A stretch of 44,824 nucleotides of DNA from an uncultured Parvularculaceae bacterium (GCA_913055785.1 CAJXLJ010000023.1:1-44824); one strand, 5' to 3'. Numbered from the stretch's first letter, positions 7,343-14,900 are shown. Made by a program: numbers and translations. The notes: generated from the sequence alone by a model not told the origin.

Positions 7343-7660
7343 CTATTCCGCCGCTTCGGAATGCATCAACAATTCCATGCGCTTGATATAGGCGATCCAC
7401 GCCTCCCGGCCCTTTTTCGTCAGGTGGCAGATGGTAAGCGGCCGCCTGCCGGCGAATTTCTTCTCAACGCGGATATAAGCCGCCTCTTCAAGCTTTCGGA
7501 TATGAACCGAGAGATTGCCGTCGGTTCCGCCGACTTTTGCTTTCAGCTCGTTGAAGTCGGCTGACCCCGCCCCGGACAGATACGCCATGATCGAAAGACG
7601 CACCCTTCCGTGGATGACGTCGTCGATCTCGCGATAATCAAAGTCCGTAGCGTCGTTCAT
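7343..7660 (-). CDS. Winged-helix transcriptional regulator
   Basis: The 105-residue protein is a single winged helix-turn-helix domain of the MarR/ArsR-like type (PF13601-like). The segment RVRLSIMAYLSGAGSADFNE leads into the recognition helix GGTDGNLSVHIRKLEEAAYI, and the wing is FAGRRPLTICHLTKKG. It has no sensor domain. It is the second gene of a two-gene unit with a multi-spanning membrane protein, starting three bases after that gene's stop. A likely operator (ACTTTA-N5-TAAAGT) lies upstream of the pair, so autoregulation is probable. Such regulator/membrane-protein pairs often respond to membrane-active ligands; none is evident here. Confidence 0.88.
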   Translation of the reverse strand: MNDATDFDYREIDDVIHGRVRLSIMAYLSGAGSADFNELKAKVGGTDGNLSVHIRKLEEAAYIRVEKKFAGRRPLTICHLTKKGREAWIAYIKRMELLMHSEAAE

Positions 7661-7663
7661 AAC

Positions 7664-8302
7664 CTATACGATATCGCGCGGTTCGGCGCGCATCAGCAAC
7701 AGTCCCGGCAACGCCGCACACAAGAACGTACCGATGGAGCCGGCCAGCAATTGATGAACGCTGCCGGCGAACACCAGACAGATTACCGAGAACGCCCAGG
7801 ACAGCGCCGAGAAAATATTGAGCCATGCAAGCCGGGACGCCGTCGCGGTCGCCATGAAGGCGACGCCGTAAAGCCCGAACGCCACCGGGAACATCAACAG
7901 GAAGATGTAAGGCGGCCGGTTGGAGAAGCTCGAAGGCGCATAATGGAGGAGCATGGCCGCGGCGAAGAACACCGTCATGAAAATGCCGACGCCGAGCCAG
8001 GCGGCCATCGCGGTCTTGTTGCCGAGCGTCATTGCGCCGGGCTTCTTCCCCGCCGCCCCGCCGACGGTGAAGGAAAGCGCCCAGCCGAGCGCGCCGGCGA
8101 CGAGCCACGGGACGGCGCCGCCGAACAGACTGAACGTCACGAGGCCGGTCGCCTCCAGATAGGAAACGAGCCCCGCAAGCCCCATCAGCCCGCCCCAGAT
8201 GACATAATACCGCCCGCCGATCAGCGGCGCATCGCGGCCTTCTTCCGCCAGCGTGCGCACATAGGCGAGCTCGCTCACGAGTTCTTCTTTCGACCCGGTC
8301 AT
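7664..8302 (-). CDS. Multi-spanning membrane protein paired with winged-helix regulator
   Basis: The 212-residue product has a short cytoplasmic N-terminus (EELVSELAYVRTLAEEGRDA) and about six hydrophobic helices, beginning with YYVIWGGLMGLAGLVSYLE. I do not recognise a named family or any catalytic motif. I chose the ATG at 8302, which has GGAGG five bases upstream, over an in-frame ATG 18 codons earlier that lies within the promoter palindrome region. It is co-transcribed with the winged-helix regulator, whose start follows its stop almost at once. The pair is divergent from a lipocalin-like secreted protein gene, with the operator candidate in the shared 84-base gap. Confidence 0.8.
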   Translation of the reverse strand: MTGSKEELVSELAYVRTLAEEGRDAPLIGGRYYVIWGGLMGLAGLVSYLEATGLVTFSLFGGAVPWLVAGALGWALSFTVGGAAGKKPGAMTLGNKTAMAAWLGVGIFMTVFFAAAMLLHYAPSSFSNRPPYIFLLMFPVAFGLYGVAFMATATASRLAWLNIFSALSWAFSVICLVFAGSVHQLLAGSIGTFLCAALPGLLLMRAEPRDIV

Positions 8303-8321
8303 GGCAGCCTCCGATGATTTC

Positions 8322-8353
8322 ACTTTACAATTTAAAGTACTTTTGTCTATTTT
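8322..8353. promoter_or_regulatory. Operator-like palindrome and divergent promoter region
   Basis: The inverted repeat ACTTTA-CAATT-TAAAGT spans 8322-8338 in a short A+T-rich island. On the plus strand, TTTACA (8324-8329) and TATTTT (8348-8353), 18 bases apart, form a plausible promoter for the secreted protein gene, and the palindrome covers its -35 element. The winged-helix regulator encoded by the divergent pair is the natural candidate to bind here. That is inference. Confidence 0.55.
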
Positions 8354-8386
8354 CAAGTGCGAGATACCAGAAACTGGAGGATAATC

Positions 8387-8938
8387 ATGAGTTTCAAAAC
8401 CGGAATATGCGCGCTTGCAGGGGCCTTGGCCGCCGCCGGAACCGCCGCGGCGCAGGATTACCCATCACCCAAGGCGGAAGTGAAAGCGGCGATCGAAAAG
8501 CTCGCCTGGCTACAGGGAACCTGGGAGGGAGAGGGCTGGCATTACACGCATGCCGGCAAGCGGGAAACTTACAACATCAAGGAGCAGATCGTCTCGAAAC
8601 TCGACGGGATTATCCTGGCGGTCGAAGGGCGCGGCTGGAGCGTCGACGCCGAGGGTAATGAAATCGAGGTACACCACGCCGTCGCCGTCATGTCTTATGA
8701 CCCATTTGCAAAGGACTATCGCATCCACGCCTTCACCCGCGACGGTTTTCAGACCGCAACGACGCCCGAGGTCGGCGAGATGAGTTACCGCTGGACCGTG
8801 CCGGCGGGGCCCGGCGCGGAGATGCGCTATCACGCCCGCATTGAAGACGGCGAATGGGTCGAAAGCGGCGAACGCTGCGCCGGCGACAAATGCACGCCGG
8901 CGATGGAAATGCGCCTGCGCAAAAAAACCGGCGAATAG
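8387..8938 (+). CDS. Secreted lipocalin/DUF1579-like protein
   Basis: The 183-residue precursor has a signal peptide (hydrophobic core CALAGALAAAGTAAA, cleavage near AAAQD). It is followed by a beta-rich domain beginning LAWLQGTWEGEGWHYTHAGK, the typical opening (W-L-x-G-x-W) of lipocalin-like, nitrobindin-like and DUF1579-type barrels. A Cys pair near the C-terminus (RCAGDKC) may form a disulfide in the periplasm. GGAGG seven bases before the ATG at 8387 decides the start over one ten codons earlier. The gene is divergent from the membrane-protein/regulator pair and shares its palindrome. The ligand and function are unknown. Confidence 0.8.
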   Translation: MSFKTGICALAGALAAAGTAAAQDYPSPKAEVKAAIEKLAWLQGTWEGEGWHYTHAGKRETYNIKEQIVSKLDGIILAVEGRGWSVDAEGNEIEVHHAVAVMSYDPFAKDYRIHAFTRDGFQTATTPEVGEMSYRWTVPAGPGAEMRYHARIEDGEWVESGERCAGDKCTPAMEMRLRKKTGE

Positions 8939-8945
8939 GACCGCC

Positions 8946-9230
8946 TTACTTGTCGATCAGTGAAGGAACGATTTCCCGGCCGAAATAGTTTGCGAACCAG
9001 GACGTGGCGGCGGCGGTGCCAAGCATCATGACCCATTGCGCCGTTGTCGCCAAAATGCCCTGGGACTTCTTAACGTCGCCGCTATCGACCAGGGAAACGG
9101 CTGTTAATAACGACAGCACGAGCGCGCCTGGCCACACCCACCAGGTCGGCCCTTTGATCACGCCGGAATAAACTTCGAGCAGAACGACAGAATAGGCCGT
9201 CGCCGCTGAAAGAATTCTCACCCCAAACAT
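8946..9230 (-). CDS. Small membrane protein of unknown function
   Basis: This 94-residue protein has three hydrophobic stretches, roughly 5-22, 30-47 and 62-80, with WWVWP between the first and second. There is no recognisable domain. AGAGGGG sits six bases before the ATG, and codon use matches the neighbours, so it is probably a real gene. It converges on the lipocalin-like gene with seven bases between stops. Confidence 0.65.
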   Translation of the reverse strand: MFGVRILSAATAYSVVLLEVYSGVIKGPTWWVWPGALVLSLLTAVSLVDSGDVKKSQGILATTAQWVMMLGTAAATSWFANYFGREIVPSLIDK

Positions 9231-9409
9231 ATTCTACCCCTCTATGTAAACTTGATTGGCGGGCAGATTAACCACAGCGGCTCGGCGGCGCAATCGCCTC
9301 AGAGCGCCCTAAATTCAGGCCTGTCATAAAAAGTGCATGCATGTGACTGTATTACCCGCTATAAAGCCGCGATTAGGCCGTTGCCGCGCCGTCCGGGGGG
9401 ATATGCGTC
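9231..9409. other. Divergent intergenic region
   Basis: This stretch separates the small membrane protein gene from the alpha/beta-hydrolase lipoprotein gene. It contains a TATAAA (9360-9365) that could be a -10 element for the plus-strand gene, and a TGCATGCA palindrome near 9335-9342. I see no RNA gene or further coding sequence. Confidence 0.4.
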
Positions 9410-10966
9410 ATGACTGTTTTATCATCTATGCTGCATTGCGCAATTGAGATATTGCGCGCAACGAAATTCAGGCGGCTCGCGCTATTGTTTTGCGCGTTAA
9501 CGCTTCCGGGCTGCGCATCGATCGCGAAGGGCGTGACCCAGGCGATCCTCGACACGGACGACAAGGTCGAAGACCGGTTGTGCCGTGTGGACGGCGAAGG
9601 GTTTAAAGGCCTCGGCGACACGATCGCAGACACCACGACATCCGATAACATCCAGACAATGCGTATGCTGATCGTTCATGGTATCGGCCCGCATGCGGAG
9701 AACTATTCAGAACCTTTTGTCCGAACGATCGCCAGCGGGCTTGGGCTTAAGAAACGCAATGTGGAGCAGAAGCGCATCCGTCTCGGCCGCGCCCGCTGCG
9801 ATTCGCTCGGCTGCGGCGCCTATGGCGGCGATCAGCTCGGCTGGCTCAACATAACGCGATACTACAACACTGCGGAAACGCGCGAACTCCTCGCCTTCGA
9901 AGTGCTGTGGAGCGGCTATAATGAAGGAGCCCGGAAGAAAATTCTGGACTTCGACAAGGACACCGCGCGGCTGCGCGCTTCCGTCAACAACACCGTCAAA
10001 ACCTTCTTCAACCAGCAGGTCATCGACCCGGTCAAATATCTCGGCGACAACGCGACCGACGTGCGCGGCCATGTGCGGCAGGCCTCATGCTGGATGCTGT
10101 CCGGCGACTGGGACGATTATCCGGACTCCCAGTCGATCGACAGCAGCGACTTTGAAGCCTGCCCGCTCATCGACACCGTGAAAGCCCGCCTTGAACCCGC
10201 ACAGGTAAGGGCGGCGGATATCGCCGCCAACGACTCTTTCGTTGCGGTCACGCACTCTCTGGGCAGCCGCATCTTTCTCGACGCCTTCTCCATTCAGGAC
10301 GATGAAAAGCCCGGCGAGATCAATCCCTTCACCAATATCGGCGGCTATCTCAACACCCGCGACGTGACGCTGATCATGCTGGCGAACCAGTTGCCGCTCC
10401 TGCAAGAGGGGTTGCAGGAAGACTTTTTCAGCTTCGCCGGGGTGCCATGGCGGAACAAGAAGAGATACAGCGGCGAATATAAACAGGTCGTCGACAAGAC
10501 AGGAAACCAGCGGTTCGGCTTCGCCGAATACAAAACGCAGGAAGCGCTTTGCAGCGATCCAGACCTGAGGCTTTCCCAGCGCCGGTTCGGCAAGATGTCG
10601 CTGGTCTCTGTTTCAGACCCGAACGATCTGTTGAGCTATCGCCTTCTCGTCGGCGACTTTGTCGAAGATTACGTCGACTGGGCGCTCTGCCCGAGCGTCA
10701 CCGAGGTCCTGATTTCCGTGACCCCGCCGCGCTCGCTGTTCGGGCTCGATTTCGCCGACCCCTCTGCGGCGCATGGCAATTACTGGACCGATGGCGGCCT
10801 GTCGCAGCTTTTAATTCAAGGGTTTAACAAGGATTCGGCCGAGCTTGAATTCGCCACGGACAAGCGCGGCGCGCCGCTTGACTTGGATGATGAAAACGCG
10901 AAAATTCGCTATAAATGCGAGGAAACGCTCTACGAGAAGAAGCGTTCCAAGGGGAGTAAATCTTAG
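9410..10966 (+). CDS. Alpha/beta-hydrolase-fold lipoprotein
   Basis: The 518-residue product begins with a signal peptide ending in the lipobox LPGC, so the mature protein is predicted to be lipid-anchored in the envelope. Two hydrolase hallmarks are present: a first-strand oxyanion motif MLIVHGIGPH (about 86-95) and a nucleophile elbow VAVTHSLGS with Ser283 (G-x-S-x-G relaxed to T-H-S-L-G). The acid and His of the triad cannot be placed with certainty; the HGNYWTDGG region near 460 is a candidate. The fold resembles lipases or esterases of unknown substrate. GGGGGG lies nine bases before the ATG. A small exported Cys-rich protein gene follows after 48 bases on the same strand. Confidence 0.8.
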   Translation: MTVLSSMLHCAIEILRATKFRRLALLFCALTLPGCASIAKGVTQAILDTDDKVEDRLCRVDGEGFKGLGDTIADTTTSDNIQTMRMLIVHGIGPHAENYSEPFVRTIASGLGLKKRNVEQKRIRLGRARCDSLGCGAYGGDQLGWLNITRYYNTAETRELLAFEVLWSGYNEGARKKILDFDKDTARLRASVNNTVKTFFNQQVIDPVKYLGDNATDVRGHVRQASCWMLSGDWDDYPDSQSIDSSDFEACPLIDTVKARLEPAQVRAADIAANDSFVAVTHSLGSRIFLDAFSIQDDEKPGEINPFTNIGGYLNTRDVTLIMLANQLPLLQEGLQEDFFSFAGVPWRNKKRYSGEYKQVVDKTGNQRFGFAEYKTQEALCSDPDLRLSQRRFGKMSLVSVSDPNDLLSYRLLVGDFVEDYVDWALCPSVTEVLISVTPPRSLFGLDFADPSAAHGNYWTDGGLSQLLIQGFNKDSAELEFATDKRGAPLDLDDENAKIRYKCEETLYEKKRSKGSKS

Positions 10967-11014
10967 TCTGAAAAGTCTGGTTTTGAGTAGCCTTGCGAGA
11001 TAGGGGAGACAGAG

Positions 11015-11317
11015 GTGAAAGGAATGAAAAAGATGAAAACAGTGGCGCTTACCGGCGCCGGCGCAGCCGTTATCGGCGCGCTTAGTGTTTTCGCACTGAA
11101 CCTAAGCGCTTCGGCGGCGCCGTCGGACGAGCTCCTGTCACTGTGCAAAAGCGATGACCGGAACTTGCCGCAATGGTGCGAATGCCTCGATGAAGACGCC
11201 ACCGATGCGAGCATCCGGAAGATCCTGATTACGTCGTTTGAGAACGGCCAGTATGTTCAGGATCCGGACGCGAACGAAATCGTTCAGGCCTGCCGCGAGA
11301 AAACCAAAGTCGCCTAA
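11015..11317 (+). CDS. Small exported cysteine-containing protein
   Basis: The 100-residue precursor starts at a GTG with GGGGAG six bases upstream; ATGs three and six codons later are alternatives. A signal peptide (TGAGAAVIGALSVFALNLSA) is followed by a mature region of about 65 residues with four cysteines (LCKSDD, WCECLDED, ACREK), consistent with two disulfides in a helical hairpin. No family is recognised. It overlaps the convergent downstream gene by four bases and may be co-transcribed with the hydrolase lipoprotein gene upstream. Confidence 0.7.
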   Translation: MKGMKKMKTVALTGAGAAVIGALSVFALNLSASAAPSDELLSLCKSDDRNLPQWCECLDEDATDASIRKILITSFENGQYVQDPDANEIVQACREKTKVA

Positions 11318-11937
11318 CCGTCTTCGCCGCGGCGAATAGATAGGCTCGGCGCTTCCGGCGCGCCGTCATTGGCGTACTGGTCTTCAGCGAGATCGACCGG
11401 CTGCGCCGCCTCGCCAAGGGTCATCGCCGAACCGCTCGCCTCGACCAGCGGCACCGTCTTGACGACGCGGTCCTCTGCAAGATTGTAAATCACGATCATC
11501 GCGCCATTCTCACCGTCAACGCGAACCGCAAGCTGGTCGCCGTCAAGGGCGATCGCGCCCGCCTCGCCGCCCAGGGGCAGCGCGATAACGGACCCGTCAT
11601 TCGTCGACGCCGCCGCAACCGGCAACACGACGCCGCGGGTTTCCAGCGCCGGCTCTTCAAGGGTCGCGACCGGGGTCGAGCGCACGGCGCCCGGCGTCGC
11701 GCTGTCCTCGGCGAGACGGTCCTTATCCGGATTGCCGAACACCGCGATGATGGTCATCACCACGACCAGAAACACGAACGGCATCGTGATGATGATGATC
11801 AGGAGGTTTCTTGCGCCGATCGCAGAGGCGAGCGACCCCGCCCCGGACGGCGCGCGGGAAGGCGCGGCGGCCTCAGCGTTATCGAACTCCAGGGGCTCCT
11901 CGGCGCGCCCGTCCTCGTCAGCCAATTTGAATTTCAC
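11314..11937 (-). CDS. Single-pass membrane protein of unknown function
   Basis: This 207-residue protein has an acidic cytoplasmic N-terminus, one strong transmembrane helix (about 44-68, NLLIIIITMPFVFLVVVMTI) and an Asp/Ala-rich periplasmic part. The periplasmic part has repeating short beta segments (GSVIALPLGGEAGAIALDGD, AVRVDGENGAMIVIYNLAED) suggestive of a beta-propeller-like or scaffold domain. There are no catalytic motifs. It is divergent from the RluD-type gene across 72 bases and overlaps the small exported protein gene tail to tail. Confidence 0.7.
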   Translation of the reverse strand: MKFKLADEDGRAEEPLEFDNAEAAAPSRAPSGAGSLASAIGARNLLIIIITMPFVFLVVVMTIIAVFGNPDKDRLAEDSATPGAVRSTPVATLEEPALETRGVVLPVAAASTNDGSVIALPLGGEAGAIALDGDQLAVRVDGENGAMIVIYNLAEDRVVKTVPLVEASGSAMTLGEAAQPVDLAEDQYANDGAPEAPSLSIRRGEDG

Positions 11938-12009
11938 GTTCCTGCTCCTTCGCGGCGACCAAGGCGCCGGTCTGGCCTATCGGCGATCCAGCCGCTAGAC
12001 CGCTGGCTT

Positions 12010-13107
12010 ATGACAAGCGACCGCCCGCCTCTCAACCCCGAAAACGCCGCACCCTCCCCTGAGGGCGACGTTTTCGATTTCGATATCGGCCCCCATCATG
12101 CCGGCGCAAGGCTTGATAAATGGTTGTCGGACGAGATCGAGGACCTCACCCGGACGCGGCTGAAAGCGCTGATCGAAGGCGGCGCGCTCGCCCGCGACGG
12201 CGCGGTTTTTACCGATCCTTCATGGAAGTTGCGGGAAGGTGAAACCTATCGGCTGACGGTGCCGCCGGCGGCAGACCCCGAGCCGAAAGGCGAGGCCATT
12301 CCCCTCAAGGTGGTCTTTGAAGACGCCGATCTCATCGTGGTCGACAAGCCGGCGGGACTGGTCGTTCACCCGGCGGCCGGCAACTGGACCGGCACGCTCG
12401 TCAACGCGCTGATCCATCATTGCGGGATGAGCCTTTCCGGCATCGGCGGCGTCGCGCGACCGGGGATCGTCCACCGCATCGACAAGGATACGTCCGGTCT
12501 TCTGGTGGTCGCCAAGAACAACAAAACCCATCAGGGCCTCACCGAAGCTTTTTCCGTACACGACATAGAACGCGTCTATGCGGCGATCGCCGTCGGCGCG
12601 CCGCGGCCCGGCGTCGGAACCATCGATGCAGCGCTCGCCCGCGCGCAAACCGACCGCAAGAAGATGACGGTCGTTGAAGAGATGGAGTGGGATGACGAAA
12701 CGGAAGACTATGTTCCGCGGCAGGGCGCGCGCCGCGCCGTCACGCATTACAAGGTGATCGAAACGTTCGGGCGGGCCCGCGCAAAACTCAAAGGCGACGC
12801 GCTCGCCTCGCTCATCGAGTGCCGCCTTGAAACCGGCCGCACGCATCAGATTCGCGCGCATCTCGCCTCTATCGGCCACCCGCTGATCGGCGACCAGACC
12901 TATGGCCGGGGCCCCGGCCTTGCCGGTCTGAAACCGGGCGATGAAGCCGCCGACCGGGCGATCTCCGCGATCCGCAAGTTCCGCCGGCAGGCGCTCCACG
13001 CAAAAGTGCTGGGCTTCGTTCATCCGGTCACCGGCGAGGCGTTGCGGTTTGAAAGCGAAGCCCCGGCGGATTTTCAAAAACTCCACGACACGCTGAAGGC
13101 GCTCTGA
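12010..13107 (+). CDS. RluA-family 23S rRNA pseudouridine synthase (RluD-like)
   Basis: Members of this family isomerise uridine to pseudouridine in 23S rRNA; RluD acts on helix 69. The 365-residue protein has an N-terminal S4 RNA-binding domain (about 30-90, LDKWLSDEIEDLTRTRLKAL). The catalytic domain carries the signature VHRIDKDTSGLLVVAKN, with catalytic Asp158. It also has the family's ECRLETGRTHQIRAHLASIG segment and C-terminal RQALHAKVLGFVHPVTG. An acidic insertion (EWDDETEDYVPRQG) of about 15 residues sits before ARRAVTHYKV. No strong ribosome site precedes the ATG. The exact target uridines cannot be told from sequence. Confidence 0.92.
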   Translation: MTSDRPPLNPENAAPSPEGDVFDFDIGPHHAGARLDKWLSDEIEDLTRTRLKALIEGGALARDGAVFTDPSWKLREGETYRLTVPPAADPEPKGEAIPLKVVFEDADLIVVDKPAGLVVHPAAGNWTGTLVNALIHHCGMSLSGIGGVARPGIVHRIDKDTSGLLVVAKNNKTHQGLTEAFSVHDIERVYAAIAVGAPRPGVGTIDAALARAQTDRKKMTVVEEMEWDDETEDYVPRQGARRAVTHYKVIETFGRARAKLKGDALASLIECRLETGRTHQIRAHLASIGHPLIGDQTYGRGPGLAGLKPGDEAADRAISAIRKFRRQALHAKVLGFVHPVTGEALRFESEAPADFQKLHDTLKAL

Positions 13108-13129
13108 GCCTCAAGCGCTGCGGGCGCGG

Positions 13130-13597
13130 CTATCGGGCCAGCGCAATGATCAGCCCCATGCCGGAAACCGCGACCGCGATCGCCGCAGGGATCAGCAAGA
13201 CCTGCAAGGCAGCTTCCTTTCCTGTGATGACGCCCGTCCAGGTTTCAAACGGTTCATCGAGAAAAGCGCCCATGGGCATGACGTCATCGCGCTTTTTGCC
13301 GCCGGCGCGCAGCATCATATAGGGCGTGCCCATATAGGCGGCGAGGTAGACGGCGCTGATCGCCACCATGAACAGGGCTTCCTTGTCTCCCTGGAATGTC
13401 AGCCAGAAAACGCCGAGGATAAATGCATTGATCCCCGCCAGCGCCTTGAAGACGCCGCCATGCATCGCCGTGTTCGCCCGGCGCCCGGCTGACGCGGCCA
13501 CCAGCGCCGGTCTCGGCTTCCTGTCCGGGGAGCGCGCGTCTTCAAGCTCGGCTTCAAGGACCGATGTTTCCAGATTTTGCAGCGCCGCCATGCTCAT
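13130..13597 (-). CDS. Three-helix membrane protein divergent from nsrR-like gene
   Basis: The 155-residue protein has a polar N-terminus of about 45 residues, then three hydrophobic helices (GVFKALAGINAFILGVFWLT; ALFMVAISAVYLAAYMGTPY; LLIPAAIAVAVSGMGLIIAL) with a polar loop (GGKKRDDVMPMG, FLDEPFETW) between the second and third. I recognise no family. AGGAGG five bases before the ATG fixes the start. The gene's upstream region begins with a near-perfect NsrR-type palindrome 18 bases from the ATG, so it is probably repressed by the divergently encoded NsrR-like protein. It may belong to a nitric-oxide response. The direct function is unknown. Confidence 0.82.
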   Translation of the reverse strand: MSMAALQNLETSVLEAELEDARSPDRKPRPALVAASAGRRANTAMHGGVFKALAGINAFILGVFWLTFQGDKEALFMVAISAVYLAAYMGTPYMMLRAGGKKRDDVMPMGAFLDEPFETWTGVITGKEAALQVLLIPAAIAVAVSGMGLIIALAR

Positions 13598-13614
13598 TTT
13601 CGCCTCCTGATTTT

Positions 13615-13637
13615 AAGATGTATATTATATGCATCTT
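13615..13637. promoter_or_regulatory. NsrR-type operator palindrome
   Basis: A 23-base inverted repeat starts AAGATGTATA and ends TATGCATCTT (11-1-11 arrangement), with mismatches only at one position per arm and the centre. It matches the known NsrR consensus form AAGATG(C/T)ATTT-N-AAATGCATCTT closely. It lies between the divergent membrane-protein gene and the NsrR-like gene, close to the start of the former. A second TGCATCTT half-site at 13673-13680 lies near the regulator's own ribosome site. Confidence 0.8.
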
Positions 13638-13694
13638 ATATCTTGCAAAATTCTGAAATTGCAATATATAAAATGCATCTTTTTAGAGGTCCCG

Positions 13695-14132
13695 ATGAGA
13701 TTGAACCTGCAAACCGACTACGCCCTGCGCCTCCTGATGCACCTCGCCGTGAACAAGGACACGCTATGCACCATCGCCGGCGCGGCGGCGCGCTACAGGA
13801 TATCGAAGAACCACCTCATGAAGGTCGCGCACATACTGGGCCGCGAAGGCTTTATCGAAACGGTTCGCGGGCGGGCGGGCGGCTTGCGTCTCGCCGGACC
13901 GGCGCGTGATATCAATGTCGGCGCCGTCGTTCGGCTCATGGAAGCTGACCTCGCGATAGTCGAATGTTTCCAGGGCGGAAAAAACGAGTGCGCCATCACG
14001 CCGGCGTGCCGATTGAAAGGCGCGCTCAACGAGGCCCTGAACGCCTTTCTTGAAGTGCTCGACCATTACACGCTCGAAGACCTGACCGGCCGCAATGCGA
14101 AACTGCGCGCCTTGCTGGCGGAGGCGGCGTGA
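13695..14132 (+). CDS. nsrR: Rrf2-family nitric-oxide-sensing repressor, NsrR-like
   Basis: NsrR is a dimeric iron-sulfur repressor that loses DNA binding when nitric oxide attacks its cluster. The 145-residue product has the Rrf2 winged helix (TDYALRLLMHLAV, recognition helix ISKNHLMKVAHILGREGFIE, wing GRAGGLRLAGPA). It also has the three cluster cysteines Cys91, Cys99 and Cys105 in ECFQGGKNECAITPACRLK. Asp8 sits at the place where NsrR proteins use an Asp as fourth ligand. The ITPACRLK segment is characteristic of NsrR rather than IscR. I chose the ATG at 13695 with AGAGG upstream; the frame extends 22 codons further but covers the operator region. The stop overlaps the start of the haemoglobin-fusion gene (TGATG), so the two are co-translated. 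Confidence 0.88.
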   Translation: MRLNLQTDYALRLLMHLAVNKDTLCTIAGAAARYRISKNHLMKVAHILGREGFIETVRGRAGGLRLAGPARDINVGAVVRLMEADLAIVECFQGGKNECAITPACRLKGALNEALNAFLEVLDHYTLEDLTGRNAKLRALLAEAA

Positions 14133-14851
14133 TGCTTGACAGCATCAGGAGCGCTGATGAGCGCCGCCGTGAAATTCAGGAAAAAGCCGCCGCAATGGGA
14201 ATAGACGAGACGTATATCTCATTGCTTGTCGACACGTTTTACGAACGCGTGCGGGCGCACCCGCTGCTTGCGCCAATTTTCGACGAAGCCATCAAGGACG
14301 ACTGGGCGCCGCATCTTGCGAAGATGAAAGCGTTCTGGGCGTCTGTTGCGCTGAATGCCGGGCGCTATTCCGGCAAGCCTGTGCCGGCGCATCAGAAACT
14401 CGCGCGCGTCAGGCCCTGGCACTTCGAAATCTGGCTGGCGTTGTTCAGGCAGACGCTCGAGGACACCGCCCCCTCGCCCGCCGCCGTCCGGTATTTTCAA
14501 GAGCGCGCCGAACGCATCGCCCAGAGTCTCAAGCTCGCCATGTTCGGCGCGCCGGAACTGGCGGCGGCGGAAGCGTCAAAGACGCCGCCAGAGACTACGA
14601 CCTGCTATGCCGAGACGGAGGTCTTCACGCAGGAAACAGCGCCCGACAAGCTTAGGAGCCTTCATCAAACCAAGCCGGACGTCTGGGGGGAACTGCTCGT
14701 TCTTGAAGGCGCCCTCGATTATGTGATCCCCGGGCCGCCCTTGCGCGAACAGCGCATCAACGCCGGCGGGCATGGCGTGATCGAACCCGCCGTCCCGCAT
14801 TTCGTGCGCCTCACCCGGAACGTCAAATTCAAGATCCGGTTTTACCGCTAG
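14132..14851 (+). CDS. Group III truncated haemoglobin fused to DUF1971 (YeaR/TehB-like) domain
   Basis: The 239-residue protein is a two-domain fusion. Residues about 20-140 form a group III truncated haemoglobin: Tyr37 in DTFYERVRAHPLLAPIF fits TyrB10, WAPHLAKMKAFW is the distal region, and His87 in PAHQKL fits the proximal haem ligand before WHFEIWLALF. Residues about 158-239 match DUF1971, the cupin-like domain of E. coli YeaR and of Haemophilus TehB (APDKLRSLHQTKPDVWGELL, then GHGVIEPAVPHFVRL). A GGAGG seven bases before the ATG favours 14132 over an overlapping GTG. Both domains are linked to nitrosative stress: yeaR is NsrR-controlled in E. coli, and truncated haemoglobins bind NO and oxygen. 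With an NsrR-like gene directly upstream, NO detoxification is the likely role. Confidence 0.9.
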   Translation: MLDSIRSADERRREIQEKAAAMGIDETYISLLVDTFYERVRAHPLLAPIFDEAIKDDWAPHLAKMKAFWASVALNAGRYSGKPVPAHQKLARVRPWHFEIWLALFRQTLEDTAPSPAAVRYFQERAERIAQSLKLAMFGAPELAAAEASKTPPETTTCYAETEVFTQETAPDKLRSLHQTKPDVWGELLVLEGALDYVIPGPPLREQRINAGGHGVIEPAVPHFVRLTRNVKFKIRFYR

Positions 14852-14867
14852 CCTTGCGCGAAAAAAT

Positions 14868-14895
14868 GAGCCCGGCCCCCTGGGGAGCCGGGCTC
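14868..14895. terminator. Bidirectional hairpin terminator
   Basis: GAGCCCGGC and GCCGGGCTC form a nine-base perfect stem with a ten-base loop. It lies between the convergent haemoglobin-fusion and VPLPA-CTERM genes, flanked by an A-run (14861-14866) and a T-containing stretch (GGTTTTC) on the other side. This is consistent with termination in both directions. Confidence 0.8.
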
Positions 14896-14900
14896 TCCCC

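Noticed and set aside
12220-13086. Long open frame antisense to the RluD-type gene
   Set aside because: The plus-strand frame has the pseudouridine synthase motifs. The antisense product has no recognisable domain and an odd composition.
13659-13681. A second full NsrR operator before the regulator gene
   Set aside because: Only one arm (TGCATCTT) is well matched; the other arm agrees in few positions. I list it as a half-site only.
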